From NCBI RefSeq assembly GCF_013204795.1, contig NZ_JABMKW010000017.1:434001-498000 (forward strand): a DNA stretch of 64,000 bases, in the 5' to 3' direction. Positions 55,027 to 64,000 of the stretch are shown here, one piece after another; position 1 is the stretch's first letter, and each line of letters begins with the position of its first letter. A model generated the notes under the pieces. It had not been told where the DNA came from. It saw only the letters and a program-made list of their open reading frames with translations, and did no database searches. The position numbers and the translations under genes were made by a program. The stretch comes from Pedobacter panaciterrae. Lineage in GTDB: Bacteria > Bacteroidota > Bacteroidia > Sphingobacteriales > Sphingobacteriaceae.

Positions 55027-55902
55027 TTAATCTTCGTCAATAAATCTTTTAGTAATTGGCTGATAAGAATCTATTCTACGATCTCTTAAGAAGGGCCAAT
55101 GTTTACGAAAGAAATCAGACTCAGATAAATCTAATTCTACTACTTTAGTTTCTTCATTATCATGTGAACCCAAATAAAGCAATTTACCCTGAGCATTTGT
55201 TGCAAAACTTCCACCCCAGAACTTCATGGCTCCATCTTGTTCAAGTCCAACACGGTTTACACTCACCACAGGTACTCCATTGGCAACAGCGTGAGAACGC
55301 TGAATAGTCTGCCATGCATTATATTGATCCTTATTTGTTTCCTCATCCTGATCTGTAGCCCAACCTATAGCTGTTGGATAAAACATAATCTCTGCACCCA
55401 TCAAAGCAGTAATACGTGACGCTTCAGGATACCACTGATCCCAGCAGATTAAGATACCGATTTTAGCAAATTTGGTTTGAAAAACCTTATAACCTAAATC
55501 ACCCGGAGTGAAGTAAAACTTCTCATAAAAAGCAGGATCATCAGGAATATGCATTTTACGGTACTTGCCAAGATAAGTTCCACCAGCATCTAAAACAGCT
55601 GTTGTATTGTGATACAGGCCCGCTGTACGCTTCTCGAATAAAGAAGCAATAATCACTACGCCCAATTCTTTAGCAATGACTTGTAAAGCATCTGTGGAAG
55701 GACCGGGAATAGCCTCAGCCAAGTTGAAGTTGTCATAATCTTCAACATCACAAAAGTAAAGGGAAGTAAAAAGTTCTTGCAAACACACAATTTGTGCACC
55801 TTTTGCTGCTGCTTCCCTGATTTTTAAAATTGCTTTATCTAAATTTTCTTGTTTATTACTGGTACAGCTCATCTGCACCAATCCAACTTGTACTTTTGCC
55901 AT
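55027..55902 (-). CDS. aguB: N-carbamoylputrescine amidase
   Basis: Nitrilase-superfamily enzyme of 291 residues that releases putrescine, CO2 and ammonia. The Glu-Lys-Cys triad lies in VCLQELFTSLYF, GKYRKMHIPDDP and ILICWDQWYPEASR, and the end RRIDSYQPITKRF is typical. It is the first gene of the aguB-aguA unit. Together with a possible arginine supply from the cyanophycin locus it could feed polyamine synthesis, but that link is inference. Confidence 0.96.
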   Translation of the reverse strand: MAKVQVGLVQMSCTSNKQENLDKAILKIREAAAKGAQIVCLQELFTSLYFCDVEDYDNFNLAEAIPGPSTDALQVIAKELGVVIIASLFEKRTAGLYHNTTAVLDAGGTYLGKYRKMHIPDDPAFYEKFYFTPGDLGYKVFQTKFAKIGILICWDQWYPEASRITALMGAEIMFYPTAIGWATDQDEETNKDQYNAWQTIQRSHAVANGVPVVSVNRVGLEQDGAMKFWGGSFATNAQGKLLYLGSHDNEETKVVELDLSESDFFRKHWPFLRDRRIDSYQPITKRFIDED

Positions 55903-55976
55903 TCTTTGTTAACAAATAATTTGACGCAAAGTTAGCCAAAAAAAATAAAAGATAGGAGGCTCAAAACCAGCTATAC

Positions 55977-56180
55977 TTATGAAGCAACGGCATCCCTGTA
56001 CTCCTGCTGAAGCTCAAAAAGACATTTAGCGCATAAACAACCATCGTGTAATTCGCTAATGTACTGTACCTCATTTAAGTCCAGCTGTACAACACTACAC
56101 TGGCATTTAGTGTACGAGTTAGCTTTACACTCTATTGGTGTACCACAACGTTCGCAGGGTATGATTTCGTGTTTAGCCAT
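55977..56180 (-). CDS. Cysteine-rich CWC family protein, 67 aa
   Basis: Small protein with three cysteine pairs: IIPCERCGTPIECKANSYTK, CQCSVVQLD and GCLCAKCLFELQQEY, the pattern of the CWC family, probably binding zinc. I chose the ATG at 56180 (MAKHEI); the upstream in-frame extension is not conserved-looking. An array of helically phased repeats lies 120-180 bases upstream. Confidence 0.8.
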   Translation of the reverse strand: MAKHEIIPCERCGTPIECKANSYTKCQCSVVQLDLNEVQYISELHDGCLCAKCLFELQQEYRDAVAS

Positions 56181-56299
56181 TAACCACAAAGATACAAGAT
56201 CAGAAACTAATGGCTCCTGATTGCCTGTTAAAAATGACAAATAGAATATTAAACATAAACCTCGTTGCAAATTATATTAAGAATGAAAAAAGAATTTTG
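56181..56299. other. Leader region of the CWC gene
   Basis: AT-rich DNA without ORF; no clear -7 element. Together with the repeat array it forms the upstream region of the CWC gene. Confidence 0.3.
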
Positions 56300-56356
56300 T
56301 TAGACAATAGTCTAACCAAGTCTAAGAAGAGTCTGACTTGAGTCTGAGGTGAGTCT
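56300..56356. repeat. Five helically phased AGTCT repeats with an inverted repeat
   Basis: AGTCT occurs at 56309, 56319, 56330, 56341 and 56352, spaced 10, 11, 11 and 11 bases, that is one helical turn. The first copy is part of a perfect inverted repeat TTAGAC-AATA-GTCTAA (56300-56315). Such phasing puts all copies on one DNA face and is typical of cooperative protein binding. Confidence 0.7.
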
Positions 56357-56410
56357 TATCTGTTTGCATCTCCAACTAGATTCCTGCATGGTTAAATTCA
56401 GGATGAGGAA

Positions 56411-56447
56411 GCACAAAAAAAGAGCAGGTATTTGGTACCTGCTCTTT
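56411..56447 (-). terminator. Terminator of nrdBA
   Basis: AAAGAGCAGGTA (56419-56430) pairs with TACCTGCTCTTT (56436-56447) around a 5-base loop. On the minus strand the stem is followed by T7, 26 bases after the nrdA stop. Confidence 0.92.
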
Positions 56448-56472
56448 AAATATATTAATTATTAAATTATTA

Positions 56473-58851
56473 TTAACCTGAACAGCTGATGCATCCTTCT
56501 TCCATTGAACAAACCGGTCCTTCAACAATCTCTTCGGCACTTTGTTCAATATGCTCAGGAATTACAGGCTCCATGTTTTTACCTGCCTGGTTCTCTACTG
56601 TAAATTTAACAGCTTGAGAGGCTGCTTGAGTACGTAGATAATACATACCAGTTTTCAATCCTTTTTTCCAAGCATAGAAATGCATTGAAGTTAATTTAGA
56701 AGTATTTGGTGCATTAATGAATAAGTTTAGAGATTGAGACTGGCAAATGTAAGCACCTCTGTCGGCAGCCATATCAATAATGCTACGCATTTTTATTTCC
56801 CAAACTGTTTTGTACAATTCTTTAATATAGTCAGGAATCTCAGCAATCTCCTGAATAGAACCGTTAGCTAAAATAATTCTGTCTTTCATAGCTGGGGTCC
56901 ATAAACCTAAAGCTACAAGGTCTTTTAATAAGTGTTTATTAACAACAATAAACTCACCGCTCAATACCCTTCTGGTATAGATATTAGAAGTATATGGTTC
57001 AAAACACTCATTGTTACCCAAAATCTGCGAAGTAGAAGCTGTAGGCATTGGCGCAACCAGCAATGAATTGTAAACACCATCTTTAACCACTTTTTCGCGC
57101 AAAGTTTCCCAATCCCATCTTCCACTATCTGGTTTCACATTCCAAAGATCGAATTGGAATTTACCTTCAGATAAAGGAGATCCTTTAAATGTTTGGTAAG
57201 GGCCGTTTTTAACTGCAAGGTCATGAGAAGCAGTCATTGCAGCAAAATAAATTGTTTCAAAGATTTCTTTGTTCAATTCACGCGCACCTTCACTTTCAAA
57301 AGGCAAACGCATTAAAATAAACGCATCGGCTAAACCTTGTACACCTAAACCAATTGGTCTGTGGCGCATGTTTGAATTTCTAGCTTCTTCTACCGGATAA
57401 TAGTTATAATCGATAATCTTGTTCAGGTTTAAAGTAGCCTGATAAGTAACATCATATAATTTTTGGTGATCAAATTCACCATTAATTACATATCTAGGTA
57501 GAGCTAAAGATGCAAGATTACAAACTGCAACTTCATCTTTAGATGTATACTCAATAATTTCAGTACAAAGGTTAGAGCTCTTAATTGTACCCAGATTTTG
57601 CTGATTAGATTTGCTATTCGCAGCATCTTTATATAACAAATAAGGTGTACCGGTTTCAATTTGCGAATCAAGGATAGCAAACCATAATTCCTGAGCTTTT
57701 ATAGTTTTACGAGCTCTTCCTTCTTTTTCATAACGCTCATATAAAGCATCAAACTCTTCGCCAAAGCAATCAGCTAAGCCTGGTGCTTCATGCGGACAGA
57801 ATAAGCTCCAATCGCCATTCTCTTCCACACGCCTCATGAACAAATCACAAACCCACAGTGCATAGAACAAATCACGCGCACGCAATTCTTCTTTACCGTG
57901 GTTTTTGCGCAAGTCTAAGAAGCTCAATACATCAGCATGCCAAGGCTCTAAATAAATTGCAAAAGCACCTTTACGCTTACCTCCACCTTGATCTACATAA
58001 CGCGCGGTATCGTTAAATACCTTTAGCATTGGTACAATACCATTACTTGTTCCGTTAGTACCACCAATGTAAGATCCGGTAGCACGAATGTTATGGATAC
58101 TTAAACCAATACCACCGGCACTTTGAGAGATCTTAGCTGTTTGTTTCAATGTATCATAAATACCTTCAATGCTATCATCCTGCATAGTTAACAAGAAGCA
58201 CGACGACATTTGAGGTTTAGGAGTAGCAGCATTAAATAAGGTTGGCGTAGCATGAGTAAACCAACGCTCGCTCATCAGGTTATACGTAGCTATAGCACTT
58301 TCAATATCACCTTTATGGATCCCCACAGACACACGCATAAATAAATGCTGAGGACGTTCAACTATCTGTCCGTCTACCTTTAACAAGTAAGATTTCTCGA
58401 GTGTTTTGAACCCGAAATAATCAAACCCAAAATCTCTGTCATATATAATTGTGCTGTCAAGCGTGTCAGCATTTTCTTTAATTACTTCCCAAACATCATC
58501 AGCAATAAGAGAGGCTGATTTACCTGTTTTAGAGTCAATATAGTTATACAACATCTCCATCGTTTTAGAGAAAGATTTAGTTGTATTCTTATGAAGGTTA
58601 GATACAGCAATACGTGAAGCAAGCAAAGCATAATCCGGATGTTTGGTTGTCAAAGAGGCTGCGGTTTCAGCTGCAAGGTTATCCAATTCAGATGTTGTAA
58701 CCCCATCATATAAACCTTCAATCACTTTCTTGGCTACATCTATCGGATCTACAAGTTCAGCGTTAAAACCATAGCATAACTTTTCAATACGGGCAGTTAT
58801 TTTGTCAAACCTTACCGCTTCCTTGCGGCCATCTCTTTTTATTACAAACAT
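56473..58851 (-). CDS. nrdA: Ribonucleoside-diphosphate reductase, alpha subunit
   Basis: Catalytic subunit of class I ribonucleotide reductase, 792 residues, making dNTP precursors. An ATP-cone (about 1-90, [20 protein letters not shown]) is followed by the catalytic barrel with [31 protein letters not shown] and the radical-site [20 protein letters not shown], and a C-terminal [12 protein letters not shown] tail with the redox cysteines. I start at 58851 (MFVIKRDGR). It follows nrdB on the same strand. Confidence 0.97.
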   Translation of the reverse strand: MFVIKRDGRKEAVRFDKITARIEKLCYGFNAELVDPIDVAKKVIEGLYDGVTTSELDNLAAETAASLTTKHPDYALLASRIAVSNLHKNTTKSFSKTMEMLYNYIDSKTGKSASLIADDVWEVIKENADTLDSTIIYDRDFGFDYFGFKTLEKSYLLKVDGQIVERPQHLFMRVSVGIHKGDIESAIATYNLMSERWFTHATPTLFNAATPKPQMSSCFLLTMQDDSIEGIYDTLKQTAKISQSAGGIGLSIHNIRATGSYIGGTNGTSNGIVPMLKVFNDTARYVDQGGGKRKGAFAIYLEPWHADVLSFLDLRKNHGKEELRARDLFYALWVCDLFMRRVEENGDWSLFCPHEAPGLADCFGEEFDALYERYEKEGRARKTIKAQELWFAILDSQIETGTPYLLYKDAANSKSNQQNLGTIKSSNLCTEIIEYTSKDEVAVCNLASLALPRYVINGEFDHQKLYDVTYQATLNLNKIIDYNYYPVEEARNSNMRHRPIGLGVQGLADAFILMRLPFESEGARELNKEIFETIYFAAMTASHDLAVKNGPYQTFKGSPLSEGKFQFDLWNVKPDSGRWDWETLREKVVKDGVYNSLLVAPMPTASTSQILGNNECFEPYTSNIYTRRVLSGEFIVVNKHLLKDLVALGLWTPAMKDRIILANGSIQEIAEIPDYIKELYKTVWEIKMRSIIDMAADRGAYICQSQSLNLFINAPNTSKLTSMHFYAWKKGLKTGMYYLRTQAASQAVKFTVENQAGKNMEPVIPEHIEQSAEEIVEGPVCSMEEGCISCSG

Positions 58852-58934
58852 ATTTTTCAGGTATTTATGGTGCATATTGGGTTTGTGATGAGCAACCCCA
58901 GCATCGGCACCGAATTAATTATTTATTTATATTA

Positions 58935-58955
58935 CTTATCGCCTAACCCGATAAG
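58935..58955 (-). promoter_or_regulatory. Hairpin between nrdB and nrdA
   Basis: CTTATCG (58935-58941) and CGATAAG (58949-58955) form a 7-bp stem three bases after the nrdB stop, without T-run. It may stabilise the nrdB message or adjust the nrdB:nrdA ratio. Confidence 0.45.
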
Positions 58956-58957
58956 TT

Positions 58958-59932
58958 TTAAAAATCATCGTCTAAAGAGAAAGCCGCAGCTTTATCTTCT
59001 GTAGAGGTTAATACACCACTTTTCTGGTAATCACCAACTCTTTTTTCAAAGAAATTCGTTTTACCTTGTAGTGATATCATCTCCATAAAATCAAATGGGT
59101 TGGTTGCATTATAGATTTTAGTATAACCAAGCTCTTGCACCCATCTGTCTGCAACAAACTCAATGTACTGCGACATTAGCTTTGCATTCATTCCAATCAG
59201 TGCCACAGGTAAGGCATCTGTAATAAATTCTTTTTCTATTTCTACAGCATCCTTAATGATACCGTGAACTTGTTCTTCAGTAAGCTTATTCTTAAGCATA
59301 CCATACAACAAACAAGCAAATTCGCAATGTGAACCCTCATCTCTGGAGATCAGCTCATTACTGAATGTTAAACCTGGCATTAGCCCTCGTTTCTTTAACC
59401 AGAATATAGAGCAGAAACTTCCGCTAAAGAAAATACCCTCAACAGCTGCAAAAGCTACCAAACGTTCAGCAAAATTACCACCTTCTATCCAGCGTAATGC
59501 CCATTCCGCTTTTCTCTTAACACAGGGAACAGTCTCTATTGCGTGGAACAACCTATCCTTTTCATCAGGATCTTTTATATAAGTATCAATTAACAATGCA
59601 TATGTTTCTGAGTGGATGTTTTCCATCATGATCTGGAACCCGTAAAAGCAACGTGCTTCAGGCAACTGAACTTCACTCATAAAATTTACTGCAAGGTTTT
59701 CGTTTACAATACCATCACTTGCAGAGAAGAAAGCCAAAATATGAGAAATAAAATGTCTCTCCCCGTCATTTAGGTTATCCCAATGTTTCTGGTCATCAGA
59801 AAGATCAATTTCTTCTGCCGTCCAAAAACTAGCCTCACTCTTTTTATACATTTCCCAAATTGCCGGATATTTAATCGGTAAAAGAACAAAACGGTCTTTG
59901 TTTTCTTTTAATAATACTTCTTCTTCTTGCAT
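58958..59932 (-). CDS. nrdB: Ribonucleoside-diphosphate reductase, beta subunit
   Basis: Radical-generating subunit of class I RNR, 324 residues. Metal ligands are found in [31 protein letters not shown] and [14 protein letters not shown], and the radical Tyr in EARCFYGFQ. Having Tyr at that place points to a class Ia/Ib-type rather than a class Ic enzyme. First gene of nrdBA. Confidence 0.97.
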   Translation of the reverse strand: MQEEEVLLKENKDRFVLLPIKYPAIWEMYKKSEASFWTAEEIDLSDDQKHWDNLNDGERHFISHILAFFSASDGIVNENLAVNFMSEVQLPEARCFYGFQIMMENIHSETYALLIDTYIKDPDEKDRLFHAIETVPCVKRKAEWALRWIEGGNFAERLVAFAAVEGIFFSGSFCSIFWLKKRGLMPGLTFSNELISRDEGSHCEFACLLYGMLKNKLTEEQVHGIIKDAVEIEKEFITDALPVALIGMNAKLMSQYIEFVADRWVQELGYTKIYNATNPFDFMEMISLQGKTNFFEKRVGDYQKSGVLTSTEDKAAAFSLDDDF

Positions 59933-60312
59933 AAGCCTTTGTTTAACGTAGTGAATGATTGAACTATGAAAAACCCTTAATAAACGCTAACAGTCGACAA
60001 AACCATACTTAATTTAAAGATTTGAAAAGACTTGAATTTCTCTGGCAACCTTAATCAACTAAATATTAAACCTTTAACTGAAAATCTACGTGTGATTTAT
60101 TAAAGAATTTTACTTAAACAAATATAAAGTATGAGGCCTTTTTTGCAGAACAAAGTTGTTAACACGTTGTTAGATTTGGCTGTTTAAAAGATCAGATTTC
60201 AGTCATAATCAACCACCAAAAAAGCTAATTATTTCTTTTTAAGGGGATAGTAAAAACTTTTGAATGTTAATAATTTAAAAAAGCTGACTTTATATCCCCT
60301 AAAGTTTAAAAA
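59933..60312. other. Intergenic region upstream of nrdB
   Basis: 380 bases without a gene. It contains the -7 and direct repeats listed at 60119-60172 and, next to the rlpA-like stop, inverted repeats AGGGGATA (60242-60249) and TATCCCCT (60293-60300) far apart, too loose for a certain terminator. I see no NrdR-box pair of the usual form. Confidence 0.45.
60119..60172 (-). promoter_or_regulatory. nrdB promoter region with direct repeats
   Basis: On the minus strand TATATTTG (60126-60119) fits the -7 consensus. Upstream, GTTGTTA occurs twice on the plus strand (60155-60161, 60166-60172), 11 bases apart, a candidate activator or repressor site. Confidence 0.45.
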
Positions 60313-60747
60313 TTACTCGGTATCTGGCAGATAGCTAATTTCAAGTTTAGCAACCCCTTTTCCATAGAACCCAAGCTCTTTTGCCGCGCCTTCAGAAAGG
60401 TCTATTTTGAATTTTCTGGAATGCGGACCTCTGTCATTTATTTCGACGTCCACAGATCTGCCATTTATTGGATTAGTAACCGTTACTATTGTCCCAAATG
60501 GTAAGGACATGTGAGCGGCAGTCATTTTTTTACCCCGATACCTTACACCGCTTGTAGTTCTTCGTCCTTCAAACTTCTTTGCGTAATATGTAGCGTAAAC
60601 GGTTTTAGAGATTAATTTAGAAGATAGATTGGATGACGATCTTGCTGTTGTTTCAGGGGCCGATTCTGATGTCGTTCCGTCTGAAATATCCTGGGAAAAA
60701 CCCATAAAAGAAATCAGCATACCGCATAACAATAAACAATACTTCAT
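60313..60747 (-). CDS. RlpA-like double-psi beta-barrel protein
   Basis: Exported protein of 144 residues with a signal peptide (LLLCGMLISFMGFSQ), a Ser/Thr-rich linker and the RlpA domain (about 62-142): TVYATYYAKKFEGRRTTSGV, MTAAHMSLPFGTIVTVTNPI and VEINDRGPHSRKFKIDLSEG with the catalytic-type Asp and His. RlpA of Pseudomonas is a lytic transglycosylase acting on naked glycan at the septum. There is no SPOR domain here, so septal targeting is not assured. Confidence 0.9.
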   Translation of the reverse strand: MKYCLLLCGMLISFMGFSQDISDGTTSESAPETTARSSSNLSSKLISKTVYATYYAKKFEGRRTTSGVRYRGKKMTAAHMSLPFGTIVTVTNPINGRSVDVEINDRGPHSRKFKIDLSEGAAKELGFYGKGVAKLEISYLPDTE

Positions 60748-60803
60748 ATTTACTATAGTTGGTGAACGTGCAAACATAAGTAAACTAAACACTTATAAAC
60801 AAG

Positions 60804-60833
60804 TAATGCCCGACAAGTTATCATCGGGCATTA
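60804..60833 (-). terminator. Terminator-like hairpin after msrB
   Basis: TAATGCCCGA (60804-60813) and TCGGGCATTA (60824-60833) form a 10-bp stem, loop of 10 bases, 23 bases after the msrB stop. The T-run is weak. Confidence 0.65.
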
Positions 60834-60856
60834 TACTTATGTCATTCCAAAAGATT

Positions 60857-61336
60857 TTATTTCTTATCGGGCACAAAACTCATAGAAATTGAGTTCACAC
60901 AGTTACGAGTATTTTTAGATGTGAAGCCTTCTCCCAAAAATACATGACCTAAATGTGCTTTACAATTTGCGCATACAATTTCTGTACGCTGTCCGTCTGC
61001 ATCAGGTATTCTTAACACTGCTCCTTTTATTTCATCATCAAAACTTGGCCATCCGCAATGCGATTCAAATTTTGATTCCGAGCGGTATAATGGTGCATTA
61101 CATCGTCTGCAGATATAGGTTCCTTTTTCTTTGTTATTCAACAATGCTCCGGTTCCAGGATATTCAGTACCCTTCCGCACTATTACATCCTCTTCTTCTT
61201 TAGTTAATTTATTCCACTCCATATTATTGGTTGTTTTTTTGACTTCTTCTTTTTTGGGCTTTTGCGCACATGCTACAAAGCTAGTTATCACTAACAAGCC
61301 CGCTAGCATAAATGTTTTAGTAATTAAAGCTTTCAT
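60857..61336 (-). CDS. msrB: Peptide-methionine (R)-S-oxide reductase, exported
   Basis: Repairs oxidised methionine residues in proteins. The 159-residue product has a lipoprotein-like signal ([15 protein letters not shown]) followed by the MsrB domain: [46 protein letters not shown] and the catalytic Cys in [13 protein letters not shown]. Two CxxC pairs bind zinc. The export signal means that it protects envelope proteins; start at 61336 or six bases upstream. Confidence 0.95.
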   Translation of the reverse strand: MKALITKTFMLAGLLVITSFVACAQKPKKEEVKKTTNNMEWNKLTKEEEDVIVRKGTEYPGTGALLNNKEKGTYICRRCNAPLYRSESKFESHCGWPSFDDEIKGAVLRIPDADGQRTEIVCANCKAHLGHVFLGEGFTSKNTRNCVNSISMSFVPDKK

Positions 61337-61417
61337 TTGCATATTATTTAATACAAGGTACGAACTAAAGCCTCCAGCGGTTTCATAATTGAAGTAATAA
61401 TAATGTCAGTTATAAAA

Positions 61418-61458
61418 AAAGCTCCGATGAATGATATCACCAGAGCCTTTGCATTATA
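61418..61458 (-). terminator. Terminator of sucD
   Basis: On the minus strand AAAGGCTC and GAGCTTTT enclose a second pairing (GGTGAT with ATTCATC), followed by T-rich DNA. It lies 20-30 bases after the sucD stop. Confidence 0.7.
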
Positions 61459-61472
61459 CAAGAAGATCTTTA

Positions 61473-62345
61473 TTATTTCTTTAACAAGGCAGCCATAGCT
61501 TCCCCAATTTCAGCAGGACTTGCTACAACGTGAATACCGCATTCTGCCATGATTTTCATTTTTGCTGCAGCAGTATCATCTGCGCCGCCAACAATTGCAC
61601 CAGCATGGCCCATTCTACGTCCGGCAGGAGCAGTTTGACCGGCAATAAAACCTACAACAGGTTTTGTGCCATTTTCTTTAATCCAACGCGCTGCTTCAGC
61701 TTCCATACCACCACCAATTTCACCAATCATGATGATACCTTCAGTTTCCGGATCGTTCATCAACAACTCAACTGCTTCTTTAGTAGTAGTACCAATGATA
61801 GGGTCACCACCAATACCAATAGCAGTAGTAATACCTAAACCTGCTTTTACTACCTGATCAACAGCTTCGTAAGTTAAAGTACCAGATTTAGAAACTACAC
61901 CAACAGTACCTTTTTTAAAGATGAAACCCGGCATAATACCAATTTTAGCCTCATCAGCAGTGATAACACCTGGACAGTTAGGACCGATTAAACGGCAATC
62001 TCTGTCAGAAATATATTCTTTAACCTGAATCATATCCTTAGTAGGAATACCTTCAGTAATACAAACAATAACTTTAATACCTGCTTCGGCTGCTTCCATA
62101 ATAGCATCTGCAGCAAACGCAGGGGGAACAAATATAATAGATACATTAGCACCGGCCTTATCAACCGCATCCTTTACAGTATTAAATACTGGTTTATCTA
62201 AATGAGTTTGGCCACCTTTACCTGGTGTAACACCGCCAACAACGTTCGTTCCGTACTCAATCATTTGAGAAGCATGATAAGTACCCTCATTTCCTGTAAA
62301 GCCTTGAACAATAACTTTTGAATCCTTATTTACTAAAACACTCAT
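61473..62345 (-). CDS. sucD: Succinate-CoA ligase, ADP-forming, subunit alpha
   Basis: TCA-cycle enzyme that makes ATP/GTP from succinyl-CoA. The 290-residue subunit carries a CoA-binding Rossmann domain ([33 protein letters not shown]) and the phosphohistidine in [15 protein letters not shown]. The sucC partner is not adjacent. It has its own promoter and terminator. Confidence 0.97.
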   Translation of the reverse strand: MSVLVNKDSKVIVQGFTGNEGTYHASQMIEYGTNVVGGVTPGKGGQTHLDKPVFNTVKDAVDKAGANVSIIFVPPAFAADAIMEAAEAGIKVIVCITEGIPTKDMIQVKEYISDRDCRLIGPNCPGVITADEAKIGIMPGFIFKKGTVGVVSKSGTLTYEAVDQVVKAGLGITTAIGIGGDPIIGTTTKEAVELLMNDPETEGIIMIGEIGGGMEAEAARWIKENGTKPVVGFIAGQTAPAGRRMGHAGAIVGGADDTAAAKMKIMAECGIHVVASPAEIGEAMAALLKK

Positions 62346-62364
62346 GTATCTTTATTTTTTTGTG

Positions 62365-62395
62365 CAAACTTAGATAAAATAGTTTTCAATTACAA
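62365..62395 (-). promoter_or_regulatory. sucD promoter
   Basis: On the minus strand TTG (62395-62393), 20 bases, TAAGTTTG (62372-62365), about 20 bases before the ATG at 62345. Confidence 0.6.
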
Positions 62396-62412
62396 TTTTA
62401 TCCGCCTCTCCG

Positions 62413-62985
62413 TTAAGCTATCTTTTTTTCCACTCTTCTTTCGGGTATAAACCAGATTATTGCAATAAAAACATAACATGCTATACCTACCCATGGGGTT
62501 ATAAAACTGCCTCCAATTGCAACTACGTAAGCTAAGCAGGAAACAGTGTCTTTTATGGTTGTGCCAAATGTATTCGCAAACTCAGAATCTGGCCCATGTA
62601 ACTTTTTCAATGTACTTTCCAGAATAAAATAAGCCATGGCTGCCATAAACATTACACAACCATACATTGCCACTGGCCAGGTTTCATAATGATTCTCTCC
62701 CATCCACGCAGTAGCAAAGGGGAACAGTGAGAGCCAGAAAAGCAGATGCAGATTAGCCCACAACACCTTTCCATTAACCTTTTTAGCCAGCTGCATCATA
62801 TGATGGTGGTTATTCCAATAAATACCAACGAAGATAAAACTGAGCACATAACTCATAAAAACAGGAATGAGTGGCGTCAGTGCCTGCAAAGAACTTCCAT
62901 GGGGAACTTTCAGCTCCAAAACCATAATGGTGATAATAATAGCTAAAACGCCATCACTAAATGCTTCTAATCTGTTCTTATTCAT
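62413..62985 (-). CDS. TMEM175/DUF1211-family potassium channel-like protein
   Basis: Inner-membrane protein of 190 residues with five to six helices. The start RLEAFSDGVLAIIITIMVLE has the FSDG hallmark of the TMEM175 filter helix. Bacterial members are K+-selective leak channels. The sequence ends RRVEKKIA. Single gene. Confidence 0.93.
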   Translation of the reverse strand: MNKNRLEAFSDGVLAIIITIMVLELKVPHGSSLQALTPLIPVFMSYVLSFIFVGIYWNNHHHMMQLAKKVNGKVLWANLHLLFWLSLFPFATAWMGENHYETWPVAMYGCVMFMAAMAYFILESTLKKLHGPDSEFANTFGTTIKDTVSCLAYVVAIGGSFITPWVGIACYVFIAIIWFIPERRVEKKIA

Positions 62986-63081
62986 AAATTAAAGATATAT
63001 TAATTCAATATTTTTTTCAAACTACGCCCAAATACTCATTTATTTGTAAGGCTAAGATCAACCTTATCGCAAAAAAACAAT

Positions 63082-63513
63082 ATGAAACCGCTTAAAATTT
63101 ATTTTAAAATCCTACAAACAGGAAATGGGAAATATCTCAAAACTAAAAATGAGGTAAGCAACCTTATTGTAGATATTATTGACAGGAACCCGACTAAATC
63201 ATCATCGGCGATAAGGGAAATAGCTATTGAGGACTTTAAAAATAATGATAAAGCTCAAAAAACACTATGTACAAGCGCACGTTTCTTTATTCAAAGCATT
63301 TCTGACATTGAAGTTGCCATTACTTTCTTACCACAGGAAAAATTAGCACAAGAACAATTTTACACCCAATGGAGATATGTTCAAAAATCTGAACCATATA
63401 GACTTGTACAGTACTTAGATGAAAACAGGCTTGTGGTATATAGCGACAAAACAAAAGTGCTGCATACCGTAAAACTGGACAAAGATGTGTCTGTAATAGT
63501 TGAAGAAGAATAA
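63082..63513 (+). CDS. Hypothetical protein, 143 aa
   Basis: No domain recognised. The 143-residue product is soluble with no signal peptide; it contains VDIIDRNPTKSSSAIREIAI, FFIQSISDIEVAITFLPQEK and a beta-rich end LVQYLDENRLVVYSDKTKVL. Convergent with the DUF1080 gene, six bases apart. Confidence 0.65.
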   Translation: MKPLKIYFKILQTGNGKYLKTKNEVSNLIVDIIDRNPTKSSSAIREIAIEDFKNNDKAQKTLCTSARFFIQSISDIEVAITFLPQEKLAQEQFYTQWRYVQKSEPYRLVQYLDENRLVVYSDKTKVLHTVKLDKDVSVIVEEE

Positions 63514-63519
63514 CTCCTT

Positions 63520-64000
63520 TTAGTTCTTAACAGGTCTCTTTACACGAGACAGATCTTTTATTTCGATGTTTTTAAAGTCAACAGGTTGGCCTTCGCTTTG
63601 CAGAGCGATAAAGCCGCTGCTTAATAATTTGCCATCTATTTTGATTTTAGGATCATATCCATTTGCTACGCCTCCACCGATCTGGGGTTTAGAGTATTGC
63701 AATACTGTATCACCATTAATAATATGAGTGATCAAAGAATCGCCAAGAACAATCAACTCTCCCCGTACCCACTGATCGCCGTCATATGTTTTTGAGGTAG
63801 AGTTTAAGCAGTGAGAATCTGCTATTTTGCCCTTATAAACCACATTGGTTCCGGGTGAGCACATATTGCCCGTAGGTCTTGGATTTCCGTCACCCAGGCC
63901 AGCAAGAAGTTGCATCTCAATAGAGATTGGCCAATCCTGCTCTTTTAACATTGTTCTCGGATCCTGCGAATGAAACATTACACCGCTATTTAACAAAGTA
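63520..64000 (-). CDS. DUF1080 (3-keto-disaccharide hydrolase-like) protein, 5' part beyond window
   Basis: C-terminal part of a secreted concanavalin-like protein of the DUF1080 family, found in Bacteroidetes sugar-degradation loci. The frame is open to the window end, so at least the N-terminal third is missing. HSQDPRTMLKEQDWPISIEM, MCSPGTNVVYKGK and LLSSGFIALQSEGQPVDFKN are typical, the last being the family's C-terminal block. The substrate and signal peptide cannot be judged here. Confidence 0.85.
   Translation of the reverse strand, partial: TLLNSGVMFHSQDPRTMLKEQDWPISIEMQLLAGLGDGNPRPTGNMCSPGTNVVYKGKIADSHCLNSTSKTYDGDQWVRGELIVLGDSLITHIINGDTVLQYSKPQIGGGVANGYDPKIKIDGKLLSSGFIALQSEGQPVDFKNIEIKDLSRVKRPVKN

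Noticed and set aside
59933..60312. NrdR box pair upstream of nrdB
   Set aside because: I looked for the paired AT-rich palindromic boxes but found only direct repeats of GTTGTTA; no match good enough to call.

Overview
The window looks like chromosomal DNA of a Bacteroidetes bacterium, most likely Sphingobacteriaceae and Pedobacter-like. The DNA is AT-rich, with SusC/SusD and STN-type TonB receptors, ECF sigma/FecR pairs, TAnnTTTG promoter elements, few strong Shine-Dalgarno sites, an ISAon1-type transposase remnant and the order rpsF-rpsR-rplI. The species call is an inference from gene content, not from a marker comparison.

Layout. Bases 1-5084 are accessory: a decayed ISAon1-family transposase, an orphan small gene, an Hsp20 chaperone, and an AbiEi/AbiEii (type IV toxin-antitoxin) pair. 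They end at a tRNA-Phe-like 3' half that still has its terminator (5038-5126), which I read as the right attachment site of an integrated element. Bases 5347-14750 carry a Crp/Fnr regulator with DoxX, a broken DUF4136 lipoprotein, an AlkB operon led by a tiny overlapping ORF, an HxlR/SDR divergent pair, a SMUG2-like DNA glycosylase, an Hdr-like membrane iron-sulfur module and a YycJ-like MBL protein.

Bases 14750-23189 hold the most interesting system. On one strand, in order, are an ECF sigma factor, a FecR anti-sigma factor, a SusC receptor with an STN signalling domain, a SusD lipoprotein, a secreted beta-aspartyl (isoaspartyl) peptidase and a secreted cyanophycinase with the full set of CphB-type residues. 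This reads as a TonB-dependent, self-sensing locus for scavenging cyanophycin, the Arg/Asp storage polymer of cyanobacteria: the peptide counterpart of a polysaccharide utilisation locus.

Bases 23227-33992 are largely core: mtgA, rplI-rpsR-rpsF behind a consensus promoter, an AraC regulator, dnaX, a monomeric isocitrate dehydrogenase and a TonB receptor. dnaX has a run of ten A codon-aligned with stops in both shifted frames, so slippage would yield a gamma-like short form. Bases 34069-42355 include an HPP membrane protein, an Rrf2/oxidoreductase pair, an Ada-type/AlkA alkylation repair pair, a GH28-like protein without the usual GHG motif, an RluA synthase and panB. Bases 42500-52284 carry carA behind a leader ORF, an ABC-2 transporter, aquaporin, enolase, a secreted nucleoside hydrolase, an FtsB/DivIC protein, a TRIC channel and a VWA-like membrane protein. 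Bases 52368-64000 carry an L,D-transpeptidase, fabG, the agmatine-to-putrescine pair aguA/aguB, a CWC protein, nrdBA, an RlpA-like protein, msrB, sucD, a TMEM175-type channel and a DUF1080 gene cut by the window end.

Non-coding signals that stand out are five AGTCT pentamers spaced by one helical turn (56309-56356), a perfect 15-bp-arm palindrome upstream of carA, a GC-rich structured stretch at 36470-36615, and a recurring arrangement in which TAnnTTTG lies only 4-7 bases before the start codon, suggesting leaderless transcripts.
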